A stretch of DNA of 64,000 nt from Cacajao melanocephalus. Lineage: Eukaryota; Chordata; Mammalia; Primates; Pitheciidae. Numbering within the stretch: the first letter of the stretch is position 1; every line of letters starts with the position of its first letter. Where the stretch lies: assembly GCA_963573385.1 (NCBI GenBank), contig CAUYLG010005051.1:24331-88330 (forward strand), in the 5' to 3' direction. Positions 1-14,880 of this stretch are shown in pieces. Under the pieces are notes generated by a model. It saw only the letters and a list, made by a program, of their open reading frames with translations. It searched no databases and had not been told where the DNA came from. A program made the translations under genes and the position numbers.

Positions 1-429
1 CACATTTCATCTTCTTTCTACGCTGGACAAAGATAAGAATGTCATCTTTTAATCTAACAGGCTCAGACCAAAGATTTCTCAATGGCCTCTTCAGACTGAA
101 ATGGATTGGTATGAGTTACCCTTGATATGAAAGGAGGCAAGAGAAATAACTGAAAATATCCTCAAGTTTGGGTTTATTAGAGAGAGAGGCACAGCAGACA
201 ACAACCAGATTTATTCTGTACCTGTGCGAGTTTCAACAGTCAACGTTAGTGTATTGATGCAGGATATGTAAGATAACTCCTTTGTCAAGAGATTGGACTG
301 AGAATAACAGACTTGAGGACTCAAAGTGTAAAAAGAATCATATGAAAGGAAAAGGGTAAAAGGGTGAGAAAAGGTTTTCCAGAATACATATTGAATTGTG
401 AGAAATAAATGTAAACCTATAAATCAGTC

Positions 430-1010
430 ACAAAGTTTATTTATTCATTTATTCAAAAATATTAATCACCTACTGTGTGCCAGCTGCTGCTCAAGATACA
501 GAGATTTTGGGGTAACCAAGATAGGCAAGAGTCTGCTTACATTTTATCATGAGAAGAGAGCCCAAAAAAGCAACCTATACTTAATTATTACTTTCAGAGG
601 TTGATAGCAGCTAAGAAAATAAGCCAAAATAAAATGAGGTAGAGGGAGGAAAGGCTAATTTGGATAATGTGATTGGGGAAAGTCTCCAAGAAGAGGTCGC
701 TTTTAAACCTAGACACAAATGAAGAGAAGAAGACAGCCAGAGGATGCCTGGGGGAAGGGATTTGTATATAAAGGAAATGGTAAGTTCAAAGGCCCTGAAG
801 CAGGGACAAGCTCAGACCATGCCAGGAACAGAAAGAAGACCTGTCTGCCTGGAGCTTAGTGAACCAAAAAAGTAGTGTGAAATAAGCTCACAGAGGTAGG
901 CAGGGCCCAGATCAGGCTTCTGAGGTCATGATAAGGAGCTCAAATTATTCTAAATGAAATGGGACGCTATTGGAGGCTTTTATCATCAGATTAGTAGGTG
1001 GAGATAAGCA
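430..1010 (+). repeat. Ancient interspersed repeat fragment
   Basis: It contains the recurrent phrases seen in four other places in the window: a 'cctactgtgtgccag' head, then 'caaaggccctgaagcaggga' and a 'ggaggctttt' region. The copy is heavily diverged. I recognise the family by pattern but cannot name it with certainty. Confidence 0.45.
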
Positions 1011-3288
1011 GATCAACCAAAATGACTCCTTAAAGGTATATAACTTGTCTTGCTTACTTCTCCATCCCCTTGACAACTAGTCAGTGCTTAAAACACATGG
1101 TGGATTCTCATTAATGCATATTGCATTGAATTGAGAAAAACAATTTATGTCCATCTTGCACTATTCCTTATAAGCCCCTTAACGGATATAATTCTTTTAA
1201 AAAAATAATTTCAGTGATGAGAAAAATATCTGGTATTGTAATTTTCAGAAATATTTGTGAATGAATGAATGAAGCAGATACTGAAATTGGAGAGTTGAAG
1301 ACACAGTTGCTAGACTGATTTCATCCCGGGCAGAAAGGTTAATTTCAAGACCCACTGTAGCTAGGGAACACTTTAGCTAGAGAAACAGAGCTGCTGTAAA
1401 TCATGTTGTGGCAACAGGTGTGAAGTAGGACTATCTTGAGCACATGGGAACATATAGTCACCCTGAATACAGTTTTTATTAAATCTCACCAAATCGTCAA
1501 CTCTATCCACTGTTCATTAGCTCCAGATTTGCCAAGAAAATTTCTGATGACTATTTTTTTTAACTTACTTTGTTTTCAAACCAAGCTAACAAGAAGAACA
1601 TTAATGTCTCAATTAGTCCTCTAATTAGAGATTAACATGGAGATCAAACAGGTTCTCATTTCTTCCATTGAGATAAGAATGTGCTATTTTTCTCCATAAC
1701 TATTGTTTATTGATACATTAACCCAATCACAAAGTCAAGAATCATGGCATACTATTCATAAAGTTATTTCACATTTATTACTGCCTTTGAAATCAAGCCA
1801 CCAGTCTAGTTTTTTTTTTATTTTCTCATTTTTAAATAAACTTCTGACCTCTCATTTTCAAACAATATATTGTCATTTATGGTTGGTTGGTTAGTTGGCT
1901 TATTTTCTCTTTGATGAAGCCAGACGTACAATATAGCACTTTATTATACCTTGCTTTCAAACATGAGTGATTTTCCCAAGGTTTTGTTAGTTTTGGGAAT
2001 GAGAAAACAGGTTTTGTCTAAACAAGCTCTCTAATAGTGTTATCCTGGTAGGCTGGATCCCTAGAATCATATATATTTGCTTAAGTTTACTTTTCAGCTA
2101 AATTGTCAAAAAGCCTTGGCTTGTCAGAACAGAGCCTGAGCAAAAGGAGAACTATGAAAGGGAAAACTAAAATGATAGAGTTGAAGTTTCCTATTTGAGT
2201 TTACAGTTTCCTCTATAATATTCTAAAGACCGGCATGGATCAAGGTGCAGCTAGAGGAATGGGGCATGTAAGAGAGTATGCCTACCCAATGCAGCCTCAC
2301 AGAAGCTTGTAAATTGAATTCCAAAGTTGTAAGTTCAACGTCACAGAGTAATGTGACTACCAAGGAATCTCGGGTTTCCCAAAGGATCTTGGAAAAGGCC
2401 ACAGTTGTCCTCTAGTTACACACAGCAGGAGACACCTGTTAATCCTCTGTGTCAGTTCCATAGAAATGGAAACCATATCGTGTCCAGAAAGTTACCGCAT
2501 CATTTCTACCCAAAACATGACAAGATTTGTTCTGTTTGGGGACATTTGCAGTAGCTGATTCCCCCACCTGAAACATCTTCCCCCAAATCTTCACATGGCT
2601 GACTCCCTTTCTCCATTCAGGTCAGATTTTATCTCCGTTGAGCAGCCTTTCCCAACATTATTCCCACTCATTACCCTGTTTTTTCTTGTTAGTAGCATAT
2701 GTGTCTGTTCACTTATATGTCAATGCATGTACTACATGTTCTCTTCACCTTGCCCCATTCACACACTCCCAACTTAGCTCTCCAAAGCAGGAAATTTATA
2801 TGCCTTATTCACTCTTATGACCCTAATTTCTGGAGCACTGCCTGGCACAAAGTAGTGCACAGTAGAATTTAGATAAATGATAAACGAATAAATGTATGCC
2901 TTTCAGGGTCAACATCCTGAGACCTTCTGTAATAGGTATCTCAGGTCCCTTCTTACTGAAGCACCTGCTATCTGCTATCATCACTCTGGCACTGAAGCAC
3001 CAACTATCTTGAATTATGACCTAGCTAGTTTCATATGTCCTTGTCCTGTCTTTAAACAACTGGCCCATGGGAAACTCAAGATCACATGCCATGTCTGGTC
3101 TTCCAAGGTCACATTATATTTTGGGTGCTGAAGTAACTACATCCCTTTCTCTATTGTGTTTCGTGTAGACCCAAACCACTTCTGATTCATCTATGTACAC
3201 CTGCATCCTGCAATAGAACCAATCACATTAGAATGCTAACTACATGCCTGTTGAACCATAGTTATATTCCTTTAACCACTTGTTCAGT

Positions 3289-3932
<644 letters not shown>

Positions 3933-5274
3933 TCAGCATGGTAGATAGTAATGCTCCCAAAAGAAATATTCTTATCACATTCCAAAATAATCCATTTTCT
4001 TCTAATTGAGAAAATCAAGAAGAGGTATTATACAATAAGAAACCAAAGAAATGGTATTTTCCTTGAGAAACTCTAAAGTTAAATATGAGTCTAATAAAAC
4101 TGGTCTTTAATGGCATTCATTTATCCAGGATCGATTTAAGTCCTTTATGCTCTCATAGATAACAAAAGCAAGCTAAATTTTCACATCTGGCAGGCTGTCT
4201 TTCACAGGCCCCTTGCATTCCCACCTTAAATTGGGATGTGTGCTTACCAATAGTATAATATATTTGTTCCCAAATCCTTTTTTTTTTTTTGCCAGTTATT
4301 AATAATATAGAAAAATTTAGTGAAACATTTGGTAAATTTATAAAATATGAATGAGAATAAAAGAATTTTGTTTACATAAAACTGTTAGAAATAATGAATA
4401 TCTTTTAAAAAATCTCTGTTCAATTAAATCCCAGGAGATAATTATAAATAATCAAGGAAATTTTGTAAGAATCTAGAATTCTGCCCTTAAATTGTTTCAC
4501 AACTATGTTTAACTTCTCTAATTTAAAGAAATTGGAATTGGGATTAGATGACATATATTTTGGGTATGGGTATTTCAAAAAACTAAAACTATACTAAATA
4601 GCCTTAACCCTGCATCAAAAGATGGCAGATGAATATTCACAAGTATGGTGATCAAATAAAATGTTTAAGATATGTGCATGTTATTTTCTGGTATCCTCCA
4701 CATTAACAGACTTTTTGATCATCTCCCTAACTAGCAGTACTAATCTCAGTTTTAATTAATATTTTTTGGTTAGATTAAATAGGGATCAACTCTGTGCACT
4801 TAAGTCCAAGAAATGAATTGATTAGAAGAAAATGGATTACTCATCAAATAAAAAAAAAAAACCTGACAATCAGGCTTTAGAAATGACAGAAACTAGGAAA
4901 TTTTCAGTGATCTGGAGAGAAAAACCTACAGAATGGTATAGTCAGGGAGATGAGATGATTATTCAGTCCTAACCATTTCATATCCTCTATTCTAGATACA
5001 AATTTTAAGGTGAGAAACACTGCTTGTCTAGAATTGCATGTACTCTTCCACCGCTTGGAATGGGTAAGTCAGATATATTGACTAAGAATCTAACTAATAT
5101 TGCATGCGATGGAGAAAACTAATTATCCAAAGGTAATGGAGGTGCTATTATTAGAAGGGGAAACATATTCTGGGAGAAAAATACATCAAAAGTCCAATGG
5201 TTAAACATCCATTCAATGGCAGATGAGAGGAAAGACATTCTTTAATGTGCTCCATGGTAGTTTCTCAGAATTAT

Positions 5275-5815
5275 TTCTTTCATGCAACAAATACTTAGCA
5301 TATTCTCTGTGCTAAGTCTCAAGGAACTAAATATAAAGATATAGTCCTTGCCCTCCCCGGGCTTACAAGCCAGTGGAAAAGAGTCCTGAATCAGCAGACA
5401 TTACAATGTAAAGTGGTAGAGATGTTCAAGATAAGAAATGAGGCCCCTGGGAAGAGCGCTCCTAACCTAGCCTAGAGATCTCAGAGAAGGCTTCCCAGAG
5501 GAGCTAAGATGTGAACCGAACCTTGTGGCTGTTTTGGAAGGATAAGCCTATATTCCAGATAGAGGGGATATGGGAAAAGCCAAAATAATAAGTGCTATGA
5601 AAGAAAATAAAGCATAGAGAGAAGATAGAGAATGCTGAGTTAATGGGGGAGAAGGCTACTACTTGTTCAAATAATGCGGTCAGGAAAAGTCTCACTAAGA
5701 AAGGACATCTGAGCTGTTGCCTAACAAGGGTGAGGAAGTGAACCAGGTAGATACGTCTGAGAAGAGTGCTCCAGGTAAAAATAGCAGGAAAGGTACTGAG
5801 GTGGGAACATGCCTG
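5275..5815 (+). repeat. Ancient interspersed repeat fragment
   Basis: Same family as 430-1010. It has 'caacaaatacttagcatatt', 'ccttgccctccccgggctta', 'agaaggcttcccagaggagc', and 'gaagagtgctccaggtaaaa'. Diverged and indel-rich, with no coding content. Confidence 0.45.
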
Positions 5816-5849
5816 TAAATTTCTACCTGGCTCTCCATTGTCAATTTGA

Positions 5850-6420
5850 CTTGTATCAAACTGAGCTTATTGTCTCTCCTCTATGGCATCCCACAAACTT
5901 GTTCCTTTTACAAGGTTCCCTGGTTTAATAAACGGCACCAAAGCTAATTAATCCAGCAATCTAAGAGTCATTCTTTCCTCTTTCCTCTTTCTCTCTTCCA
6001 TTATCTAGTCCTCACCAATCTTAGTTTGTCTACCTTCTAAATATTTCTCAAATCTGTTCATATCTCCCTTTGTCACTACCCTTGCCAAAGCCACCATCAT
6101 TGTTCTCTTGGATGTTACAATGGACATCATAATCACTCTCACTGTACCCTTCCAATTCACACAGCAGCCAGGATGCATTTTCAAAGATGCAGACTAGATC
6201 ATGTCAATTACTTGTAAAACCAAAGCAAATTAGAACTGCTAATGGCTTTTTATTGCCTATAGGATTAAATTCCAAATCTATGACATGGTTTATGAGGACA
6301 TTTGGCTCCTTCCTGCCTTTTGAAGCTCATCTCATGCCACTTCCTTCCATGTTTTGTGCTCCACATTAAATTTTCAGTCTGTCAAACATACCACATTCTC
6401 TTTCACCTTTAAGATTGGTT
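5850..6420 (+). repeat. L2-like LINE 3' relic
   Basis: It has the typical order of an L2 3' region: 'cagcagccaggatgcatttt', 'gatcatgtcaattacttg', 'aatggctttttattgcctat', 'ggctccttcctgccttttga' and a C/T-rich end. Strongly diverged; boundaries are approximate. Confidence 0.5.
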
Positions 6421-6517
6421 GGCTGCTTGTTTGTTATTTTCATCCTTTATTCCTTCCTGTCTCCATTGTTAAGCACAATTATTGGCATAAAAGAGGTTTT
6501 TAATACCCATTTTTAGA

Positions 6518-6660
6518 GTGCATTCTAGCTGGGCAATAGAACAAGAATCCCGTTCTCTCTCCCTCTTTCTCTTCTTCTTTCTTTCTCTCTTACATTCTTT
6601 TTTTTTCTCTTTCTTTCACTCTTTCTTTTCTCTCTTTTTCTTGCTTTCTAAAAAAAAAAA
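6518..6660 (+). repeat. Alu 3'-end scrap followed by polypyrimidine tract
   Basis: About 30 bases at 6518-6549 match the last bases of an Alu right arm ('gcattctagctgggcaatag'). They are followed by about 100 bases of C/T-rich sequence and then an A-run, instead of a normal A-tail. A 5'-truncated Alu or a slippage-expanded tail are both possible. Confidence 0.4.
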
Positions 6661-8211
6661 GAATTGTTCAAGGAATGAAAATTTCATTTTTGACTTACAA
6701 ATTATAATTAAAACCTTAAAAAAATGCCAAAAATGCATATTATTTATATGAAAACAAATGTAAGTGGGTTTTTTGACATCTTCTATTTCTGATCATTTAC
6801 AATGAAAATCTCCATGGATATGAGTGATTGAGTTACCTTCAATGCAGTAATATTCCAGACATATACATGTTCAAGAACTTCCAGGCATATTTCAAGTGGA
6901 TTTTCTTTACCATATCAAAGACACAAATTTTTCTTAGTGGAGAAGATCCAAAAAACAATCCAAAGTTTGTTTGTCCTTTTTCTAAGTGAGTTTTAAATGG
7001 ATCAGAATACCAATTTCTGAAGTAAAATTATTCTGAAATTATGACAGCATTTAAATAAACTAAGCACTTGGGCCATTAACTTAATTTTTACTAAAAACAA
7101 AAGAACCATGCCTTTTAGAAAAAATTTCTGTTTGTGATTTGCTTTAGCAAATATGGTAACCTATCAGACATAATAGAACCAAAACAAACATAAATAAAAC
7201 TTAAGAGTGCAAAGCAAATACATAACAAGCAAAGGAAAGGTAAATTTCCCTCTGCCTAAAGGGGTCTTTGTGCATATTTGCAAATACAAGTCATCCTCAT
7301 CCTCAAATGATTCAAATTCAGTTACCCACATGAGCACTTTCCTGGTGCTTCGCCTCTCTCCCATCCCACTCCCAAGCAAAATTAACTCTCTTTTTATGGA
7401 TATTTGTGGCATGTTTTGTGGCATGATTATCTTCTACCATCATTTACAGCTTTTCTGCTTACTTACAAGATCACCCAAACTAGACTTACTTTCTTTCATC
7501 TTGAATTCCTCCAAGGTTATCATACAAGGCCTTGCTCAAAACAGTATCCAACTGTCAGTATTGGTTAGACTGTATTAAGAAGATATGTTTTCTGGCCTTG
7601 GCATTTTTTTCTGTCCTAGAGAACTAAAAGCTATACTTTCTCAAGTGATTTTTAAAATTCTAACACCACATTCATCTGAATGCTTCTTACCAATGGCTAC
7701 TTGGAGATACTTCAATCATAAATTATTAGCTTGCCTTATCAGTCAAGCAACCCTGAAGTCCAAATTTCATATGGATCTGGGTCAAGTGTCTGCTACTGAA
7801 GCTATTAGAGAAAACTGGTGATTGCTAAAGGAATGATTGTGCAGTCCACAAACTGGGAGCAGACCCTTTGCTGCTTCTTTCTCTACCACTGACTGTATAA
7901 TTAGTTCACAGCAAAATCATAATTCCCTCAAGGGGTGGATAGGACCACCCACAAAAGGAAAGCTGTTACATGTTAGCAGCTCTGAGAGAAAATCAAATAT
8001 ATATATATATGATGAAAGCAAAAGATTCAAAACTACTATGTAAGTGAGATTTTGTAGACCTAAAGATTTTTCCTTAGCTCATATAGATGTAATTATTTAA
8101 ACAGAATACAAATGTAGACCTATAGTCAAACAAATAAAATTTCTTATACTATTGAAGTGAATATAAACAATCATTGACTCAAAAGATATTGCTTTTGTAT
8201 CTATTGTGTGC

Positions 8212-8412
8212 ATTTTTTCTGCCTTAAGAAGATAATTGAGTTGGGGAAGAAAGATAGACAAGCCTGCAAGATTAAATAATAGTATCTAACAATGGAATGA
8301 AACATGTTTTAAGAAAGAAAAATATCTGGCAAAGATTTTGATCTATGTTGGTCCTAATATACTAGTAATCTATTCTTGTTATATTATCATTAATAGCTCT
8401 CATTACTTACCA
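8212..8412 (+). repeat. Left arm of 201-bp inverted repeat flanking a CNGB3 exon
   Basis: Its reverse complement matches 9336-9536 over 201 positions with three mismatches by eye (about 98.5 percent). The arm ends 315 bases before the exon at 8728-8811 and runs at its right edge into an old MIR-like sequence (about 8400-8560). The two arms can pair in the CNGB3 pre-mRNA. See findings for origin and possible effects. Confidence 0.95.
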
Positions 8413-8560
8413 CGTTAAGTTTTTGTTATAAGTATTTTTTATCCCCATTTTACAGGTTAGGAAATTAAGATCATGAGAGGTTATGTAGCGATACGTAGTA
8501 GAGACAGAATACACACCCAAGCCTATCTGAGCAATATCTAAATTCTTGCCATTATACTAT
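8413..8560 (-). repeat. MIR-like SINE relic
   Basis: The phrase 'cccattttacaggttaggaa' followed by 'agatcatgagaggttatgta' reads as a reverse-oriented MIR (the 'bits to be counted' end of the SINE). It is highly diverged. Confidence 0.5.
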
Positions 8561-8727
8561 AGGTATTTTTTTCTAAATTTTGGGTCAAGTCCATAGCCAC
8601 TGGCAGTTAATTTTTTTATGCTAATGCAAACACTATGCATTACTGTTTATTTTCATTGAGTTTTGAATTCATTTGGAATATTGGCCTTTTCATTGTGTCT
8701 GTATCAATTATTTTTCTTTTTCTATAG

Positions 8728-8922
<195 letters not shown>

Positions 8923-9229
8923 TAGAAATAATTATGATATATACCTCTGTACAGCAATAATGTGCTCTCAGAGTTCACAAAGGAACAAGCCAATATGGTT
9001 TTCATTACTTATATTATAGGATAGAATTGTGGGTAGTCTGAAAAAACTGCTTTGTATAAATGTTAATTATCAATTGTCACAGCTCATTAATTTCAAATAT
9101 TTAAAGTGGAGGAAAAAGTTACAGAAGCGATAGGTGGTTCAGCCTTTTTTATGTCTTCAGCAAAACATCAGTTACCTTCATTTTGCTCTCCCAAGTAGTG
9201 AATAATCAATGCCACATTTTTAAAACTGT

Positions 9230-9840
9230 ACTGTGATTTTTTATGATTACAAAATAAGACACGTTCATTATTTTAAAATAGAAAACACATAAAAACATAA
9301 GGATATAAATTCCACCATCCATGTATTTACTTCCATGGTAAGTAATAAGAGCTATTAATGATAATATAACAAGAATAGATTACTAGTATATTAGGACCAA
9401 CATAGATCAAAATCTTTGCCAGATATTTTTCTTTCTTAAAACATGTTTCATACCATTGTTAGATATTATTATTTAATCTTGCAGGCTTGTCTATCTTTCT
9501 TCCCCAACTCAATTATCTTCTTAAGGCAGAAAAAATAACCACTATTCATATATTTTGGCCTTTTTATACTGACTGATAGACTGATCTTCTGTTATAAAAG
9601 TGGCATCATACTGTACATATGTTTTAAAATATGTTTTGTCATGTAACAATATATCATATGAACACTTTATGTATTAAGTCATCTACAATATGATTTTTTT
9701 AAAGCTACATGATATTTCAGTCTATGGATGTATTGGGATCAATTTTTAAATGTTTGCTATCATAAATAAAATGAACATCCCCTCAGATAAATATTTTTGC
9801 ATATCTCTGATCACTAACTTGAAGGGGGAGAAAAGGAATG
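9230..9840 (+). repeat. Old LINE-like sequence that received the inverted copy
   Basis: Sequence before 9336 ('attccaccatccatgtattt') and after 9536 ('aaccactattcatatatttt', later 'aaataaaatgaacatcccct') reads as one old LINE 3'-type repeat once the 201-bp arm is taken out. That makes the right arm the inserted copy. The family is not certain. Confidence 0.4.
9336..9536 (-). repeat. Right arm of 201-bp inverted repeat
   Basis: Reverse-complement copy of 8212-8412 with three mismatches by eye. It lies 524 bases after the exon 8728-8811. It has no A-tail and no target-site duplication, and shares a short tggtaa with the flanking repeat at its left junction. This fits a template-switch or end-joining copy better than retrotransposition. 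Confidence 0.95.
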
Positions 9841-10064
9841 ATGACCCTGGGATTTATATCATGAGAGACTAAATCCATGATAAACTCAATAATCAATATT
9901 TAAAAAGAAAGATGAGCAGTTCAAAAAAAATGCAAGATGATCCAAGATCTTGGTGAGTACACAGTGAATAAATATGAGAGGCACTTTTATGATTTCAAAA
10001 TAATGTGTTAAATCCTATGGTCAAAGTCAGCACAAGCCGTTGTAGGGCATAAAGGTGGGGTGCC

Positions 10065-10255
10065 TGTCCCTCCTGGTTACTGGTAAGATTTCCTAGAGAA
10101 GATGAGGTCTGAGTTAAGTCTTGACAAATGAATTGGAGTAAACTAAGTGAAAGAGGAAATAGGCATTCTGAGTAGAGGAAAGAAGTGTGAGCTAAGGCGA
10201 AAAGTACGGAACAGTGTCTGTAGAGGGAAGGCAGAGAATTACAATAAGGCAAATG
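10065..10255 (+). repeat. Ancient interspersed repeat fragment
   Basis: A short piece with 'tttcctagagaagatgaggt' and 'ggcattctgagtagaggaaa' resembles the family also seen at 430, 5275, 16200 and 50915. Weak match. Confidence 0.3.
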
Positions 10256-10349
10256 TTAGAACAATTTTATAATGATTTATTCCACAAAACTCAGTAAATA
10301 TTTCTCGATATGATGATCCAGAAACTGTGCTGGGTACTGAGAAAAAACA

Positions 10350-10369
10350 AATATATATATATATATATG
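10350..10369. repeat. (AT)n microsatellite
   Basis: About ten AT dinucleotides in a row inside CNGB3 intron sequence. Confidence 0.9.
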
Positions 10370-10401
10370 GTTCTTGTTCTTTGGGGGCCTACCTTTCTAG
10401 T

Positions 10402-10560
10402 GCCATGGTATTCAACTCACGGTGCACATCAGAATCACCTGAAGAAGTCTGGGCTCTGCCTTTCAGTGATTCATTTGGTCTAGATGGAACCCATATACTA
10501 GTATTATTTAAAAGCTCCTATATGATTCTAAAATGCAGCCAAAACTGAGAACCACTGGCT
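10402..10560 (+). mobile_element. MER5-type hAT-Charlie DNA transposon
   Basis: Starts near 'ggtattcaactcacggtgca', with 'cacatcagaatcacctgaag', and ends 'aactgagaaccactggct'. The two ends are imperfect inverted repeats, as in the short non-autonomous MER5 group. No transposase coding. Confidence 0.65.
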
Positions 10561-11859
10561 TGATGGGAGAGAGAAGCAATAAATAAGTGAAATTAAGTAA
10601 ATGCATAATTCCAAAATGTGCTAAGTTGTTTAAAGGGAAAATAGAAGTTGCCAGAAGAGTATGTAGTGGCAAACACACTTAATTTAGATCCAGGATTGGG
10701 AGACAGTGAAGTTATTAGGTTATCAGGAGGGACCTTTGAAAAATCTAAAGAGAAATCGTTCTTTAGTTTAAAAAAAAAAAAGTGGACAGGGTGGCATTTT
10801 TTAAGAAGACTTGGAGCCATGAGCCAAGAGGCAAGATGGAGCTTGGCATATCCAAGGAACAGAAGGAAGTGAGTGATGGAGACTGTGGTGAAAGACAAGG
10901 TCAAATGGAGTATGAGGTACTTCAAAGCATCAGATAGAGATGCCAACTACACAGTGAAAATCACTCTAAAGAGAAAGGATGGAACTTGGGTTTCCTGGGA
11001 ACTGAAATACGAAGGAAGCTGACTTCAAGAGAAGCTCAAGGAAAGGTCAGAGGAGAGGGACGTGGTTCTAATATTGAAGAGCTCCAGTGTTTGTGGAAGA
11101 GGTCAATGAAGAAGGGTTAGAGAGGGCAATTGAGAAGGAGCTTTCAGAGATGAAGAGGGAAAATGGAAGAGAGATTATGATAAAATGGGAACCAAGAATA
11201 TACAATCCCACACAAATTAGTCCAAGTTAAAAGAAGGCAGATTGGTGATATGAAATCAATTTTATTAAAATGGGAACTACAAACCACAGTGCAGTCCAAG
11301 GACTCCTTGGGGGCAGTGGCACACTGGAATGACATGACTTTAATGTGCCAAAATGTCCTTTCATTTGGTGCCAGTAGCAGAAGAGATTGAAAATTGTAAT
11401 AATTCACATGAACTTTAGCACCTGTGCCCCTAAGCAGCACAAATTTGTTTAACAAAGTATGAAATGCAGAGCAGATGCAGCCTTCTCATATCTAATTTCT
11501 TCTTTACATCACATTCATCACTCAATAACAAAAACATCAGTGGAGACAAATGAGGCAAGAAAAGGAATAAGTACGTGGGAGAATAGAAATGAGGAGACAC
11601 TAGAATGACAAGTCACATTTAAGAAGGGGATTTACATGAAAGTAGATACTGACAGAAAAGAAAGGCTGTTACTTGACACGACTTTAGACAGATGAATTCA
11701 GCTTTGTTTTGCTTATCATTTTCACAAAATATTGAAGGCAAGGGGAAGGAAGAAGACATGTTCAATTTGAGGTTATTTATATCATTTAAGAGATGACAGC
11801 ATTTGGGGCCAAGTTTGCTGACCTATCTCATCCCCAGGATGGTTTAGAAATTGACTGAG

Positions 11860-12100
11860 TGGTACCTTGGGCTGGTTGAAAGAGTGGGAGTTTTCTCCAG
11901 ATGCTCTATGGCAGAGCAGGAATCACCTAGAGCTCTTGCTAAGGCACGGATTTCTGGGACTTCATTCCCCAAAATTTTGATTCATATTTCTGCAGTGAGA
12001 ATTCTCAGTGAACTGAGAATTTGCACCTTTAAACAAGCACTTAGTGATGCTGATGGGGCTGACCCAGGAACCACACTTTGAGTAGCACTGCTCTTTTCTG
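11860..12100 (+). mobile_element. MER5-type hAT-Charlie DNA transposon
   Basis: Contains 'ggaatcacctagagctcttg', 'aattttgattcatatttctg', and 'gaaccacactttgagtagca', the order of a MER5-like non-autonomous element. Diverged and without coding capacity. Confidence 0.55.
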
Positions 12101-12739
12101 ATGGGGTGCACTTGAGTGTCATAAAGCCCCCATGAGTCTTAGAAATAGCTTCCTACACAGGAACTCTGAAATTTTGAAGTACACTATCTCCAGGGGTTAC
12201 CTCAGTCTACATGAAGCTCTTGCTTTTTTATACTTTCTCCAAATTAGTCCCCACACTAACAACCAGAACTTGGTTCAATCTTATTTTGCATAGGCTGTCA
12301 GCCCTTATTCTCCGAGGACTGTCTACTTCATTTGAATGCTAATTAAACTTGCAGAAACGGCTTAAATTAGGCTAGAAATATGTAAGAAATAGTGGAAGTT
12401 TTGGTTCGTTGATTATGCCAGATCTCCTTGGAAAATCATTGAAATGATCATTAAAAAATAATTAAAAGAGCCGAACTATATTTAAGTACCCACTTTGTAC
12501 TTCTACCTCCAGTCCGTTATAATAACTGCCTTTGAAAAATCATGCCAGTTCCTTGAGAATTACTTCATGCAAAGAATAAGGAATATGATCCTATCCTCTT
12601 CATTACTTCCTAAAGTATCTCTTGGAAAACTAATTTTCAGACATCTTGCCTTATTTTTAAAATCATTCATGGCTATGTTATTGGTTTTTAAGAGATCAGT
12701 ACTGATACTGGAGTCATTGTTAAATATGGTCTGTCTTCA

Positions 12740-12950
12740 TGTGTTATATAGAGTCAGATGACGTAGGTGCTGCTAGCTCTAGTGCTGTCACCTGTGGGCC
12801 TTATAAGTTTCCTCAAGACAGTTAATTTTTTAAGCTTCTACTATTAATTTTTAAACAATAGTAATGATACCTTTCCTATTTGACTTCACTGGGATTTTTG
12901 CAAGAATTAGATGAATTACTATCTATGAAATGCTATGCAGCGTTAAAGTA
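12740..12950 (+). repeat. MIR SINE relic
   Basis: Weak MIR pattern: 'gtgctgtcacctgtgggcct', a 'aatagtaatgatacctttcc' stretch and 'caagaattagatgaattact'. Confidence 0.4.
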
Positions 12951-13103
12951 GCATGTTCTGCTAGAACAAATATAGGAATTAAGGAGCTATGTAAATGTCA
13001 GATAATGTAACAATATTTAAAGTAATATGCAGACAAGATATTGTTATTAGCATTAATAGTATGTAAATAACTATAATAAGATCCATCTATATTGGAATTT
13101 CTA

Positions 13104-13490
<387 letters not shown>

Positions 13491-13509
13491 TTAAACATAT
13501 TTCCTCCAT

Positions 13510-13680
13510 TGCTCAGTTAGGAGATGGGGGTTCTAGGCTTCCTTTGATTCTAATTACTGAGTCATACAACTTTATCTAATTGGCTAAGCCAATCTGTGCA
13601 TTTGTTTTAATTTGTGTAAAAAGGAAGTAATAGTACTTACTCTACCTTCCTTATAAGAGTAATGGGGAGAAAAAATGAGA
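13510..13680 (+). repeat. MIR SINE relic
   Basis: Weak MIR order ('gagtcatacaactttatcta', 'aaaaaggaagtaatagtact', then a 'taagagtaatggggag' end). Boundaries uncertain. Confidence 0.4.
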
Positions 13681-14379
13681 ATTTCAACTTCCTGGATATT
13701 AACTAAAAGGTGGAGTCTGGTAATATTAAACACAATCTGGCAATTATAAAGCAACAATAGTTGATGTTCAGGAAAATAAACCTAGGTATTGAAGGCTTTT
13801 AAAATCTCCCAGAGAATAGCTATGTTTTCCTCATTCATAAATGAGTGTCTTCTATATGTCAAACCTGCACTCAGCACTGGAACAAAGTAGACATTTTCTC
13901 AGCCATCTCAGAGAGTAAACTACAATCAATATGTTTTTTCTTCAAAGCATGATATAGGCTAAACATTTTTAAAAATAAAAATTTTAAAAAATCTTTTAAT
14001 CTTGAGTTGATTTTAGTGTATTCTAATTCTTTCAAAGTACAGTTAATGAGAATATTTGATTAACTCAAATAACCCAGTCCCCTCCTAAGCCAAGTAAGTG
14101 AATTTATTGCATTAATGCTGTTTTTTTAATAGCTCAAAGTAATCAAGGCACAACTCATTCAGACATGTAGGTACTGCTATCCAAATAGTTTGCCTAGTGT
14201 TATGCAATCTGGCCTATTTAGGGTTTAACAACTTTTCTTGACCTAAGTGCCAATTAGATCTCTTGTAAGACATTTATTCGTTTTGGAAGTTAGAGTGAGA
14301 AGCTATATTCCAAGGGCCTCATAACCACCCACTAGTTTGGTGATTTACTAAGAACTCATACAATTCAACATAAAGTTAT

Positions 14380-14880
14380 ATTTATGGCTTCAGATTTATT
14401 ATAGCAAAGGATAAAATGCAGGAATAGCAAGAAAAAGATATACATGAGCAAAGACTAGAGAAATCAGACACAGGCTTACTAGTCCTATTTCTATGTGGGT
14501 CACATGGATGCATTTTTCTCTCCAGTGGACGATAGAAACATGAGCAAAACATCTCCACCGGGGAAGCTCCACGGTAGTCTTGGGTCAGGTGTCCTTAAAT
14601 GGGGCATATAGCTGCATGACCAGACATGATTCGGACTTCAAACTATGTACGAGGTACACATCATAAATCTTTGTGTTTATATTAAATAGTGTTGACAGCC
14701 TGGTACATCCTGCTACACTGGCTCAGGAATATAGAATAACACCATTAACCAGTGGCAATGTGAACATGCCAGGAGTTTAATTCTTAGGATTTGAACAAAG
14801 ATCCTTGCCCTGGTCCCAAGAGTCCCCAAAGATAGGCAAGAACTGAGTAAAACAACCTGCTACATTAACACTTTATCTCA
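14380..14880 (-). repeat. Possible ERVL-type LTR fragment
   Basis: 'atggcttcagatttattata', 'agcaaaggataaaatgcagg', and 'ccaccggggaagctccacgg' resemble an old ERVL LTR in reverse orientation. I see no internal retroviral genes. Family call is tentative. Confidence 0.35.

Noticed and set aside
7207..7578. 123-codon open frame, + strand
   Set aside because: No homology, AT-rich intron DNA, and no splice signal fitting the CNGB3 frame.
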